Positions 14,680 through 21,944 of a stretch of DNA of 21,944 nt are shown piece after piece. The stretch is from DASPPM01 sp035604475. GTDB taxonomy: Bacteria > Pseudomonadota > Alphaproteobacteria > JACZXZ01. Each line of letters opens with the position of its first letter. Positions within the stretch are counted from its first letter, which is position 1. A program made the translations under genes and the position numbers. Where the stretch lies: the NCBI GenBank assembly GCA_035604475.1, contig DATNIJ010000102.1, positions 1 to 21,944 of the forward strand, read 5' to 3'. A model generated the notes under the pieces. The model saw nothing but the letters and a program-made list of their open reading frames with translations. It ran no database searches and was not told the DNA's origin.

Positions 14680-15465
14680 ATGGCGGGCACGGCCGGCGAG
14701 ATGATCGCCGTCAAGCGGCTCAGCAAGCAGTATGAGACCTCACGCGGCCCGGTGCTGGCGTTGGACGACATCGACTTCAGCGTGGCCGAGGGGGAGTTCG
14801 TCGCCGTGGTGGGGCCCTCTGGCTGCGGCAAGTCCACGCTCCTCAAGATTCTCGCCGGCCTCATCGCGGCATCGCAAGGCGGGGCCGATCTCGGCGGGAC
14901 GGCGATCAGCGGGCCGCGGCGCGACATCGGCGTCGTCTTCCAGTCGCCCGTGCTCTTCCCCTGGCGTTCCGTGCTCGACAACGTGCTGCTGCCGGTCGAC
15001 GTGCAGAGGCTGGGACGCGAGCGGATGCGGCCGCGCGCGCTCGAGCTCCTCGCCCTCGTCGGACTCGAGGGCTTCGAGCACCGCTATCCCTGGGAGCTCT
15101 CCGGCGGCATGCAGCAGCGCGTCGCCATCACCCGCGGCCTCATCCACGATCCCGCCATGCTGCTCATGGACGAGCCGTTCGGCGCGCTCGACGCCATGAC
15201 GCGCGAGAGCATGAACCTCGAGCTCCAGCGCATCTGGCTCGAGCGGCGCAAGACCGTGCTCTTCATCACCCATTCGATCGCCGAGGCGGTCTTCCTCGCC
15301 GACCGCGTCCTGGTCATGACGCCGCGGCCGGGACGGATCATGGACGCGGTCTCGGTCGCCCTGCCGCGGCCGCGCTCGCTCGACATGAGCGCCAGCGTCG
15401 AGTTCGGCGCGCTTGTCCGGCGCATTCGCGCCCATTTCAACGCCAAGGGCGAGTTGGGCGGATAA
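14680..15465 (+). CDS. ABC transporter ATP-binding protein, NitT/TauT type
   Basis: The 261-residue ATPase energises the importer encoded with it. Walker A GPSGCGKST is at residues 45-53, the Q-loop Gln88 in VVFQSPVLFPWRSV, the signature LSGGMQQR at 140-147, Walker B LLMDEP at 161-166 and the H-loop His198 in FITHS. The FPWRSVLDNV and MTPRPGRI stretches are characteristic of the nitrate/taurine/sulfonate/aminopyrimidine branch. I chose ATG 14680 with GGAGGAG (14671-14677) just upstream; the frame is open 69 bases further but without a better site. The permease start follows the stop by four bases. It is the first gene of the three-gene operon. Confidence 0.93.
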   Translation: MAGTAGEMIAVKRLSKQYETSRGPVLALDDIDFSVAEGEFVAVVGPSGCGKSTLLKILAGLIAASQGGADLGGTAISGPRRDIGVVFQSPVLFPWRSVLDNVLLPVDVQRLGRERMRPRALELLALVGLEGFEHRYPWELSGGMQQRVAITRGLIHDPAMLLMDEPFGALDAMTRESMNLELQRIWLERRKTVLFITHSIAEAVFLADRVLVMTPRPGRIMDAVSVALPRPRSLDMSASVEFGALVRRIRAHFNAKGELGG

Positions 15466-15469
15466 GCGG

Positions 15470-16270
15470 ATGAAAAGCCCGCGCAACATGGCGATCCGCG
15501 TGCTGCTGCTCGTCATCTCGCTTGCGCTCTGGGAGGCGGCCGTGCGGCTCTTCGACGTGCCCGCCTTCATCCTGCCCGCACCTTCCCGCGCGATCATGGC
15601 CCTCTATCGCGGTGCCGTGAGCGGGGTCTATCTCGACAATTTCTGGGTGACGCTCGCCGAGACGCTGCTCGGCTTCGCGTTCGGCTCCCTACTCGCCTTC
15701 GTGCTCGGCACCGCCGTCGCGGTGAGCCGCGCCGTCGAATATTTCCTCTACCCCTATATCGTGATGTTCCAGTCGATGCCGAAGGTAGCGCTTGCCCCGC
15801 TCATCATCGTCTGGTTCGGCCTCGGCCTCACCTCGAAGGTGGTGAGTGCGGCACTCGTCGCCTTTTTCCCGCTCCTCGTCAACACCATCGTCGGCCTGCG
15901 CTCGGCGGACGAGGATCACGTCGACCTGATGCGCTCGCTTGCGGCGACGGAGTCGCAGATCTTCTGGATGCTGCGGCTGCCTACAGCCCTTCCCTTCATC
16001 ATGGCGGGGCTCGAGGTCGCGATGGTCTTCTCGTTGATCGGCGCGATCGTGGCCGAGTTCGTAGGTGCCGAGTCCGGCCTCGGCATGCTCATCCAGAGCA
16101 TGAATTTCTCGATGGACGTGGCGGGCCAGTTCGCAGTGCTCTTCATCCTCGCCGTCATGGGGCTCGGGCTCAACGGTGCTATCGTCTGGATCCGCCGCCG
16201 CGTGCTGTTCTGGGACCCCTCTCAGAAGAGCACCGATATAGGCGCTTCCGCCAAGGGAGGAAAACTATGA
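15470..16270 (+). CDS. ABC transporter permease, NitT/TauT type
   Basis: The 266-residue inner-membrane subunit has about six hydrophobic segments and the conserved cytoplasmic EAA-like loop that docks the ATPase, here MRSLAATESQIFWMLRLPTA followed by LPFIMAGL. LPAPSRA near the N-terminus and FQSMPKVALAPLIIVWFGLG are typical of the SsuC/TauC/NrtB class. The chosen ATG at 15470 lies four bases after the ATPase stop, with GGGCGGA upstream; an earlier ATG in this frame would overlap the ATPase gene by about 50 bases. The stop TGA overlaps the next gene's ATG (ATGA), so translation is coupled. Confidence 0.92.
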   Translation: MKSPRNMAIRVLLLVISLALWEAAVRLFDVPAFILPAPSRAIMALYRGAVSGVYLDNFWVTLAETLLGFAFGSLLAFVLGTAVAVSRAVEYFLYPYIVMFQSMPKVALAPLIIVWFGLGLTSKVVSAALVAFFPLLVNTIVGLRSADEDHVDLMRSLAATESQIFWMLRLPTALPFIMAGLEVAMVFSLIGAIVAEFVGAESGLGMLIQSMNFSMDVAGQFAVLFILAVMGLGLNGAIVWIRRRVLFWDPSQKSTDIGASAKGGKL

Positions 16271-17337
16271 AGCTCGATCGCCTCGCCGGGCCGCTCGCGG
16301 CACTCGGCTTGATGCTTTCAGCGCAAGCCGCACTCGCGGCCGAGACCACGATCAAGGTGGGCTGGTGCGCGCGCACCGTGAGCTCGGCCACGGCCCCCTT
16401 CGCGATCGCGACCAAGATGGGCTGGTTCGCCGAGGCCGGCCTCAAGGTGCAGCTCGTGCCCCTACCCGGCTCGACCGATTGCGTCAAGGAGGTGGCGACG
16501 GGCGACCTGCCCTACGCGCTGCCGTCCGTCGAGCCGCTCATCACCATCCGCTCCGAGGGGGTGAAGGCCAAGATCTTCTATACCGCCTATCAGGGCAACA
16601 TCTACGGCATCGCCGTGCCCGCCGACAGCCCGATCAAGGACGCGAAGGAGCTCAAGGGCAAGAAGATCGGCGTGCAGTCGATGTCGTCGGCCGGCGTGCA
16701 AGTGGCACGGGCACTTCTCGGCATGTACGGGATCGACCCGGACAAGGAGGCGCAGATCGTGGTGGTGGGCGAGGCGGGGCAGGCGGCAGCCCTCGTGCGC
16801 TCGAAGCAGGTCGATGCGCTCTCGCTCTACGACGTCCAATACGCGCTCATCGAGAACGCCGGCCAGCCCTTGCGTCTCTTGGATACCGGCCCGATCGCCA
16901 AATATCCCTCGAACGGGTTCTTAGCACTCGAGGAGACGCTCAAGGAAAACCGCGCGCAGGCCGTCGGCCTTGCCAAGGGCTACGCGCGGGGGACGATCTT
17001 CGCGATGAACAACCCGGAGGCCGCCGTCAGGATACTTTACGAGGTGTATCCGCAGACCAAGCCGACCGGCAAGAGCGAGGCGGACGCGGTGCGCGACGAC
17101 GTGAAGGCGCTCGAAGCGCGCATCGCGCATTGGCGGCTCGAGGCCGGCGGGGTCACGCACTGGGGCGAGAGCCCGGTCGAGGACTACGCCGCCTACGAGG
17201 CGTTCCTCTTGAAGAACGGCGTCGTCAAGGCGGAAGTGCCGGCAAGCGAGCTCGTCACCAACGACCTGGTCGACGAGATCAACAGCTTCGATGCGGCGAA
17301 GATCGCCGCCGAGGCGAAGGCCTACAAGGCGAAATAA
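16267..17337 (+). CDS. ABC transporter substrate-binding protein, NMT1/TauA-like
   Basis: The 356-residue periplasmic protein delivers substrate to the permease encoded before it. It has a Sec signal peptide with a hydrophobic core and probable cleavage after ALAA near residue 25, before ETTIKVGW. Family features are FAIATKMGWFAEAGLKVQLVP, VATGDLPYALPSVEPL, the KELKGKKIGVQSMSSAGVQVARALL block and QAAALVRSKQVDALSLYD. The start ATG overlaps the permease stop and is preceded by GGGAGG. Binding proteins of this class carry nitrate, sulfonates, aminopyrimidines, phthalates and other small compounds; the ligand here is not determined. Two to three hundred bases beyond the stop lie a hairpin-rich repeat and then a terminator. 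Confidence 0.92.
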   Translation: MKLDRLAGPLAALGLMLSAQAALAAETTIKVGWCARTVSSATAPFAIATKMGWFAEAGLKVQLVPLPGSTDCVKEVATGDLPYALPSVEPLITIRSEGVKAKIFYTAYQGNIYGIAVPADSPIKDAKELKGKKIGVQSMSSAGVQVARALLGMYGIDPDKEAQIVVVGEAGQAAALVRSKQVDALSLYDVQYALIENAGQPLRLLDTGPIAKYPSNGFLALEETLKENRAQAVGLAKGYARGTIFAMNNPEAAVRILYEVYPQTKPTGKSEADAVRDDVKALEARIAHWRLEAGGVTHWGESPVEDYAAYEAFLLKNGVVKAEVPASELVTNDLVDEINSFDAAKIAAEAKAYKAK

Positions 17338-17360
17338 GGCCTGCAGAGATTCAAGTTCGG

Positions 17361-17520
17361 CGTCATTCCGGAAGCTTAGGCGAGCCCGGGAAAAGCCAAG
17401 CTTTTCCCGGTCGCGAGCCTTGCTATCCGGAATCCATGGCTCCCGCGCGCGCTCGTCCGGCCATGGATTCCGGATCGCGCAAATCCTTGCTGCACAAGGA
17501 TTTGCTTGTCCGGAATGACG
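17361..17520. repeat. 160-bp palindromic element with 12-bp inverted ends and three internal hairpins
   Basis: Exact 12-bp terminal inverted repeats, CGTCATTCCGGA (17361-17372) and its complement (17509-17520), bound the element. Inside are three perfect hairpins: a 9-bp stem CGGGAAAAG (17387-17395 with 17401-17409), a 16-bp stem beginning ATCCGGAATCCATGGC (17425-17440 with 17460-17475) and an 11-bp stem GCAAATCCTTG (17479-17489 with 17495-17505). It has no coding capacity. It looks like a MITE-like or interspersed palindromic repeat. It occupies about half of the 342-base gene-free stretch 17338-17679; the rest holds a direct repeat and a terminator. Confidence 0.92.
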
Positions 17521-17568
17521 AACCAGCAAAATAATTCTCACAGCTCTTAAGCGGAGGCGCCGCCTCTG

Positions 17569-17595
17569 CTCAATCGTCTTCGGGCCGGCCGGCCC
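17569..17595. repeat. 27-bp direct repeat, copy 1 (flanks the ATPase-PPK2-Usp module)
   Basis: This copy matches 21795-21821 at 26 of 27 positions, in the same orientation; the single difference is T at 17577 against C at 21803. It ends in a perfect 14-bp palindrome GGGCCGGCCGGCCC (17582-17595). On the minus strand it reads AGRPEDD-stop, matching the AGRPEGD-stop end of the CGNR gene at the other copy, but no CGNR coding sequence precedes it here. Confidence 0.88.
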
Positions 17596-17631
17596 CGTCG
17601 GCTCCCTCTATGGCTGACGGGGTCTTTCTTT
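17593..17631 (+). terminator. Rho-independent terminator of the ABC importer operon
   Basis: CCCCGTCGGC (17593-17602) pairs with GCTGACGGGG (17613-17622), with one G-T pair in ten, around a 10-base loop. The T-rich tract TCTTTCTTT (17623-17631) follows directly. The T tract is only on the plus strand, so it should stop transcripts coming from the ABC operon, about 255 bases after its last stop codon. Its left edge overlaps the 27-bp direct repeat. Confidence 0.75.
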
Positions 17632-17679
17632 CGAGGCGATCATGACTGGTGGAACTCCCCTGCGAATCGCCATGAGGGC

Positions 17680-18117
17680 TCAGCGATGGACGAGCACCGG
17701 GATCTTGGAGTGCGTGAGGACCTTGACCGTCTCGCTGCCGAGTACGATCGCGGAGATGCCGTGGCGGCCGTGCGAGGCCATGACGATAAGGTCGCAGTGT
17801 TTCGATCTGGCGGTCGCGATGATCGCCTGGTAGGGATGCTCGTGCTCGACGTGGAGCGTGTCGCACGCGACCCCCGCCCTCCTCGCGGCTTTGGCAACAG
17901 CGCCAAGCGTTTTCTCGGCATGCTCCCGCATGCGCGCGTTGTACTGAGCCGCCGTGTCCGCGAGCATCTGCGTGTCGGTCGTGAGCACATGAAAAGGCGG
18001 CAAGACCGTCAACACGGTGGCTTTGGCGCCGATCCGCTTGGCCAAGCCGATGCCGTGCCGGACAGCCTTGCCGGCGAGCTCCGAGCCGTCCGTTGGTATC
18101 AGGATGTGGGTATACAT
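17680..18117 (-). CDS. Universal stress protein, UspA family
   Basis: The 145-residue cytosolic protein has the alpha/beta UspA fold. It begins MYTHILIPTDGSELAGKA and has the ATP-binding signature ASHG, nine residues, then GS (ASHGRHGISAIVLGSE), followed by VKVLTHSKIPVLVHR. The presence of this motif suggests the ATP-binding subclass. The length is typical. ATG at 18117-18115 follows AAGGAGAGG closely; the frame is open further upstream but overlaps the PPK2 gene. It is the last gene of the P-type ATPase, PPK2, Usp series, 47 bases after PPK2. Universal stress proteins increase under starvation, acid or energy stress, which agrees with the neighbours. Confidence 0.92.
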   Translation of the reverse strand: MYTHILIPTDGSELAGKAVRHGIGLAKRIGAKATVLTVLPPFHVLTTDTQMLADTAAQYNARMREHAEKTLGAVAKAARRAGVACDTLHVEHEHPYQAIIATARSKHCDLIVMASHGRHGISAIVLGSETVKVLTHSKIPVLVHR

Positions 18118-18164
18118 CGTCCTCTCCTTGATCGCGACCTTCCGGCGCGAGCGCACTCCATATC

Positions 18165-19034
18165 TCACTTTACGAGCCGCTTGCGGATCGACTGCAATTC
18201 CCGCCGGTGCTTTGCGCTCGTTTTGGGGTAAGTCATTTTGAGTCCTTCGAGCGTATCGAGGATGATCTGCGATACGATCAGCCGAGCGTTCTCCTTGTCG
18301 TCGGCGGGAACGACATACCAAGGTGCCTCCCGGGTGCTCGTCGCACCGAGGCATTCCTCATAGGCCGTCATGTACTGCTTCCAGAATTTCCTCTCCTCGA
18401 TGTCCGCGAGGCTGAATTTCCAGTTCTTTTCCGGCTCATCGATGCGTTCGAGGAAGCGCTTTCGCTGCTCCTCCTTCGAGAGGTGGAGGTAGAACTTCAC
18501 GATGCGGGTTCCGTTGACATGGAGATGTCTCTCCAAATTCTCGATCGAACGATAGCGGTCGCGCCAGACCGCCTTGTCGTCATACGAATCGTCCGGGAGC
18601 CCTTCGCTGCGGAGAATCTCGCGATGCACGCGGACGATCAGCACCTCCTCGTAATAGGATCGGTTGAAGATGCCGATCCGCCCGCGCTCCGGCAGATCGC
18701 GGGTGGTGCGCCAGAGGAAATCGTGCTGCAGTTCCGCAGGGCTGGGATGCTTGAAGCTGAACACCTGGCAGCCTTGCGGATTGACCCCGGACATCACGTG
18801 CCTGATGGCGCCGTCTTTCCCGGCCGCATCCATGGCCTGAAAAATCAGCAGGACGGCATAGCGATTGGACGCATAGAGAAGCTTCTGTTGCGAGCTTAGT
18901 TGCGCAACGTGCTCTCTCAGAAGTTCCTCGTATTGCTCTTTCGACTTGTATGCGGGATCGACCATCGTCGGCCACTTTTTGAGATTGACCTCGTCTCCTT
19001 CCCGCACCCGAAAATCCTTTGAATTGATCTTCAT
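18165..19034 (-). CDS. ppk2: Polyphosphate kinase 2 family protein
   Basis: The 289-residue single-domain PPK2 phosphorylates nucleotides from polyphosphate (or the reverse). The P-loop FQAMDAAGKDGAIRHV (residues 65-80) is the family's Walker A, then SGVNPQGCQVFSFKHPS, and the Walker B region GRIGIFNRSYYEEVLIVRVH (118-137). NGTRIVKFYLHLSKEEQRKRF and KFWKQYMTAYEECL are also diagnostic. ATG at 19034-19032 is preceded by AAAGGATAGGG; the longer frame to 19085 would run into the ATPase gene. It follows the ATPase stop by 28 bases. Base composition stands out: two 60-base lines counted (18241-18300 and 18481-18540) are 55% and 50% G+C, against 70% in lines of the ATPase and Usp genes, suggesting separate origin. 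Confidence 0.93.
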   Translation of the reverse strand: MKINSKDFRVREGDEVNLKKWPTMVDPAYKSKEQYEELLREHVAQLSSQQKLLYASNRYAVLLIFQAMDAAGKDGAIRHVMSGVNPQGCQVFSFKHPSPAELQHDFLWRTTRDLPERGRIGIFNRSYYEEVLIVRVHREILRSEGLPDDSYDDKAVWRDRYRSIENLERHLHVNGTRIVKFYLHLSKEEQRKRFLERIDEPEKNWKFSLADIEERKFWKQYMTAYEECLGATSTREAPWYVVPADDKENARLIVSQIILDTLEGLKMTYPKTSAKHRRELQSIRKRLVK

Positions 19035-19062
19035 CCCTATCCTTTCGGCGGCTGTTCGCGCT

Positions 19063-21441
19063 CTAGGTGATCCCAAGGCGGCCAAAAACCGGACCCTTCA
19101 CGAAATCCAAGATGACGGCGAAGGCAGCCGCCGCGGCAAGCGTGCCGGCTACGAGCAAGAACGGCAAGGGCGCCATGGCGATCCCGCCGACGGCCAATGT
19201 CGAGGCGATGAGTACATCGGCTACGGACGACGCGGCAAGCCAGAAGCTCGGAGGGGAGCCCCACAAGTGCCGGCGTTGGCGAATGGCGTAGAGCGTCGCC
19301 TGACTCCCGAAGACCAAGGCTGCAAAGGCGAGCGTTCTCAGCGCCCGGGTTCCGAGATTCATTCGGAATTCGCCGACCGCCAGGACAGTGGTGCAGAAGG
19401 CCAAGAGGCAGATGCCCATGATGACGCCCGCCATCGTCAAGCTGCCGATGCGCCAGGCATTCGGCAGCGGGGACGGCCGCACGTTGTCCGTCGTCAACGA
19501 CATGGCGAGGAAATCGCCGATGACCATCACGATGACCATCAGCAGCGGGGTCAGAATCGCGTGCCCCGTCATGATCAGCCCGAGTATCAGGAAGAGCACC
19601 GTCACGATCTTCTTGATGATGGAGTTCAGCGTGTAGGTCAGGATGCGCTGGAACGTCACTCGCCCTTCCTTGACCGCGGCAACGATGCCGGCCAAGCCGG
19701 GCTCGGTCAGCACCATGCCAGCGGCCGATTTGGCGACGTCGGTTGCCGTCGAGACCGCGATTCCGATCTGCGCCTGGCGTAGCGCCGGCGCGTCGTTGGC
19801 ACCGTCGCCGCACATGCCGACGGTATGGCCGCCCTTCTGGAACGCCTTGACGAGCTTGTACTTGTCCTCCGGCAGGACACCGGCGAAGACCGCGAACTCT
19901 TCGGGGCGGACGACCTCGGGGATCGGCCCCGGCGGCGAGACGGCGCCATCGAGCCCCACCGCGTGCGCCACGATGGCCGCCGTCGCCGGCGCGTCCCCCG
20001 TCACCATCACGGTACGCACGCCCAAGCCATGCAGTTCGCTGACGAGTGCTGCCGAGTCCGCGCGAGGCGGGTCGCTGAGTGCTATGAGACCGGTCAGCTT
20101 CATCGCCGCCGGCGCTCCGGCCGCAACCGCGAGCACTCTGAAACCCTGTCCCTCAAGCTCGTTCGCCGCCGCGCTCGCGCTCGGCGACGGCTGGGCGAGC
20201 GTGACGACCGCGGCATAGGCGCCCTTCACGACACGTTCGGTGCCGCCGCCCGACTGCGCGACCGTCGCCTCGGACATCTTCGTCGCCGGATCGAACGGCA
20301 CGAACTTGACAATTCGCGGCGCATCGGCAGCACCCTTGCCGCCGCCGGCGGCGCGAATGGCCGCATCTACCGGGTCCTGCCCGCCATCCGAGCTGGCGAG
20401 TGCGGCCAGCGCCAGAACGCGCGCAGCGTCGATGCCAGGCATAGGACGAACGGTCGTCACCGTCAGCGCGTTCTGCGTCAGCGTGCCTGTCTTGTCGGCG
20501 CACAAGACGTCCATCGTCGCCGCTTCGTCCACCGCGGAGAGGCGGGTCGGAAGGACGCCCAGCTTTGCCAAAACCCGCGCGCCGAGCGCAGACGCAAGGG
20601 TGAAGGTGGCCGGCAGGGCCACCGGTATCGAGGCGAGGACCGCCGTGAGGACGAGGGGAATGATCTCGGCGAGGGGCATCTTGAGGAAGTAGGCATAGGC
20701 CACCAGCATCGCGATGACGACGCCGTTGAACGCGGCGAGATTGCGCACCACGCGCAGCACGGCCTTCTGCTGGGAGCTCACGACATGGGCGGTGCGGACG
20801 AGCTCCGCGGTGCGGCCGAACTTGGTACGCGCTCCGGTCGCCGTGACCTCCGCCACCGCCTCGCCGCGCCGTACCAGCGCGCCTGCATATGTTTCTAGGC
20901 CCGGACCAGCTTCGATGGGCACCGATTCGCCGGTGAGCATGGATTGGTCGAGCAGGACTTCTCCCGCGGTGATGCGCGCATCCGCGGCAACCACGCCACC
21001 GAGAGAAAGCTTCACCACGTCGCCCGGCACCAGCTCGGCAGCGGGCACGGTCGCCCATCCGCCGTCGCGCCGGACGGACGCGGTCAGCGCGAGCCGCGAC
21101 TTCAGTGCGGCAAGGGTTGCCTGGGCGCGCCCCTCCTGGAGAAGCCCGAGAACGGCGTTGAATACCAGGAGACCGGCGATGATTCCGGCCTCTGCGAAGT
21201 CACCAAGCGCAAATTGGAGCACGACCGCAGCCTCGAGCATCCATGGAACGGGCGCCCAGAACTTGCCCAGCGCCCTACGCAGCGGCTGCGCGGTCGTGTC
21301 AGGCGTTGCGTTTGGACCGAACGTCTCCAGCCGACGGCGGGCCTCGTCGCTCTTGAGGCCGCTCGGCACATCATCCTTCGCCGCAGCTGCCGATTTGGCG
21401 GGCAAAGCACTTGCAGAGGGTGGGGGAGCAGTCGTGGCCAT
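19063..21441 (-). CDS. P-type proton-exporting ATPase (plasma-membrane H+-ATPase type, P-IIIA)
   Basis: The 792-residue membrane pump has TGES in the actuator domain (residues 170-173), PVALPA in membrane segment 4 (from 273), the phosphorylated Asp316 in CADKTGTLT, nucleotide-site KGA (406-408), MVTGDAP (480s) and GDGANDAP (545-552). PVALPA followed by LSAVDEAATMDVLCADKTGTLT, and TTDNVRPSPLPNAW in segment 6 (Asp652), match fungal/plant-type proton pumps rather than calcium or copper pumps. I used ATG 21441; another in-frame ATG at 21525 adds 28 residues. Neither has a good ribosome site, so the start is uncertain. The N-terminal 25 residues are Ala/Pro/Ser-rich. The gene leads an apparent operon with PPK2 and Usp. 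Confidence 0.9.
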   Translation of the reverse strand: MATTAPPPSASALPAKSAAAAKDDVPSGLKSDEARRRLETFGPNATPDTTAQPLRRALGKFWAPVPWMLEAAVVLQFALGDFAEAGIIAGLLVFNAVLGLLQEGRAQATLAALKSRLALTASVRRDGGWATVPAAELVPGDVVKLSLGGVVAADARITAGEVLLDQSMLTGESVPIEAGPGLETYAGALVRRGEAVAEVTATGARTKFGRTAELVRTAHVVSSQQKAVLRVVRNLAAFNGVVIAMLVAYAYFLKMPLAEIIPLVLTAVLASIPVALPATFTLASALGARVLAKLGVLPTRLSAVDEAATMDVLCADKTGTLTQNALTVTTVRPMPGIDAARVLALAALASSDGGQDPVDAAIRAAGGGKGAADAPRIVKFVPFDPATKMSEATVAQSGGGTERVVKGAYAAVVTLAQPSPSASAAANELEGQGFRVLAVAAGAPAAMKLTGLIALSDPPRADSAALVSELHGLGVRTVMVTGDAPATAAIVAHAVGLDGAVSPPGPIPEVVRPEEFAVFAGVLPEDKYKLVKAFQKGGHTVGMCGDGANDAPALRQAQIGIAVSTATDVAKSAAGMVLTEPGLAGIVAAVKEGRVTFQRILTYTLNSIIKKIVTVLFLILGLIMTGHAILTPLLMVIVMVIGDFLAMSLTTDNVRPSPLPNAWRIGSLTMAGVIMGICLLAFCTTVLAVGEFRMNLGTRALRTLAFAALVFGSQATLYAIRQRRHLWGSPPSFWLAASSVADVLIASTLAVGGIAMAPLPFLLVAGTLAAAAAFAVILDFVKGPVFGRLGIT

Positions 21442-21795
21442 CGGCTGGTGGAAACTCCACGCATCGCGCCTTGCGGCGATTTCGGGACGTCGGGCGCCTC
21501 GGGCGGATATTGTCCGCAATAACATTGCCGATAGCGTATCGTAAGAGCTGTCCGCCGTTCAAAACAACACTCCTGATCGCCTGGCCCCGTCCGTTCCGTC
21601 AATGTCCGGCCCTACCTCTGCGCATCCTCCGGATAAGGCCTCCCCTGAGGACGCGGGGCCAAGATGCGGCGACGACGGCCGAGCGCGGTCATCTGAATTC
21701 GGCATGGCACCGGTGGGGTGCTCGCGCGCGCGGCGCCAACGGAAAAACAATCGCAAACGATGATCTTCAGCGATTCGATCTGGGAATGCGCGGTC
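21442..21795. other. Gene-free stretch between the CGNR gene and the P-type ATPase
   Basis: No convincing gene is seen in these 354 bases; a 65-codon minus-strand frame at 21559-21756 has no family resemblance and no ribosome site. The promoter of the ATPase operon should lie here, but I could not find a good pair of boxes. The best is TTGTTT with TACGAT 18 bp later on the minus strand, near 21540-21570. The alternative 28-residue N-terminal extension of the ATPase would also fall here. Confidence 0.5.
21743..21775 (-). terminator. Possible weak terminator after the CGNR gene
   Basis: On the minus strand, 20-50 bases after the CGNR stop, AATCGC (21775-21770) can pair with GCGATT (21754-21749) around a 15-base loop. 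G and five T residues follow (to 21743). The six-base stem and long loop make it weak. Confidence 0.3.
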
Positions 21796-21821
21796 TCAAT
21801 CGCCTTCGGGCCGGCCGGCCC
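21795..21821. repeat. 27-bp direct repeat, copy 2 (3' end of the CGNR gene)
   Basis: This is the second copy of the sequence at 17569-17595 (26/27 identical, same orientation), with the same perfect palindrome GGGCCGGCCGGCCC at 21808-21821. Here it forms the last codons and stop of the CGNR zinc-finger gene. The two copies bracket 4.2 kb containing the ATPase, PPK2 and Usp genes. Confidence 0.88.
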
Positions 21822-21944
21822 TGCGGCGATGGAAGCGGCGCTGCTTGGCGCGGTTGCCGCAGACCTCCATTTCGCACCAGCGCCGGCTCTTGTTCTTGGT
21901 GGTATCGAAGAAGAGCCAGCCGCAATGATCGCCGCGGCATTGCT
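21796..21944 (-). CDS. CGNR zinc-finger domain protein (partial, only the C-terminus in the window)
   Basis: Forty-eight codons at the window edge encode a CGNR zinc finger: the first cysteine pair in CRGDHCGWLFFD, then the motif KNKSRRWCEMEVCGNRAK with the second pair, a basic RRFHRRR tail and AGRPEGD-stop. Proteins with this C-terminal finger usually have an N-terminal ABATE domain and are thought to be stress-linked transcriptional regulators. The N-terminal part lies beyond base 21944. The last 27 bases are duplicated at 17569-17595. It is on the same strand as, and upstream of, the ATPase operon, with 354 bases between. Confidence 0.88.
   Translation of the reverse strand, partial: QCRGDHCGWLFFDTTKNKSRRWCEMEVCGNRAKQRRFHRRRAGRPEGD

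Noticed and set aside
17570..17866. A 98-codon minus-strand frame ending in AGRPEDD, as a second CGNR protein
   Set aside because: Only the last 27 bases resemble the CGNR gene. The rest lacks the cysteine motif and is antisense or out of frame with Usp.
21559..21756. A 65-codon minus-strand frame
   Set aside because: It has no recognisable motif, ribosome site or homology, and is typical of a random frame in GC-rich DNA.

Overview
The window is GC-rich (a 60-base line counted inside the ABC ATPase gene is 67% G+C), with tightly packed operons, many GTG starts and ATGA/GTGA overlaps. The gene families present and two palindromic intergenic repeats (a CCCTCACCCA type and a CGTCATTCCGGA type) suggest an alphaproteobacterium with a soil- or plant-type metabolism. 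This assignment is an inference, because no rRNA or marker gene is present.

Layout. (1) 1-2902, minus strand: a MaoC-like hydratase and a 3-hydroxyacyl-CoA dehydrogenase in one operon, followed by the start of a family-5 ABC solute-binding protein that runs off the left edge and has its own promoter. (2) 2903-3202: a gene-free stretch holding seven tandem copies of a 14-bp unit. (3) 3203-7790: an enolase-superfamily gene on the plus strand. It converges on, and overlaps by 19 bp, a three-gene minus-strand operon of a Gfo/Idh/MocA dehydrogenase, a DUF993 aldolase-like protein and a xylose-isomerase-like TIM-barrel protein. Together these look like a catabolic route for an unidentified sugar or sugar acid. 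(4) 7990-10194: an accessory island of lower GC (55-57% in two lines counted). It holds a HigB/HigA-like toxin-antitoxin pair whose toxin has lost its C-terminal tail to an apparent frameshift, an orphan DPPY DNA methyltransferase translationally coupled to a HigA-type antitoxin, and the last 14 codons of the HigB toxin that once preceded that antitoxin. (5) 10221-13465: a divergent amidase and GMC oxidoreductase pair. (6) 13531-17337: an EamA exporter, then a complete NitT/TauT-type ABC importer in the order ATPase, permease, binding protein, ending in a rho-independent terminator. (7) 17680-21441, minus strand: a P-type proton ATPase, a PPK2 polyphosphate kinase and a universal stress protein in one apparent operon. 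The operon is bracketed by 27-bp direct repeats, one of which is the 3' end of a CGNR zinc-finger gene (21796 to the window end).

The clearest unusual features are the two independently damaged toxin-antitoxin loci around the solitary methyltransferase, the direct repeats flanking the proton-pump/polyphosphate/stress module, a 160-bp element with inverted ends and three internal hairpins, the 14-bp tandem array, and the DUF993 sugar operon. I did not find a CRISPR array, tRNA, rRNA, transposase or integrase.
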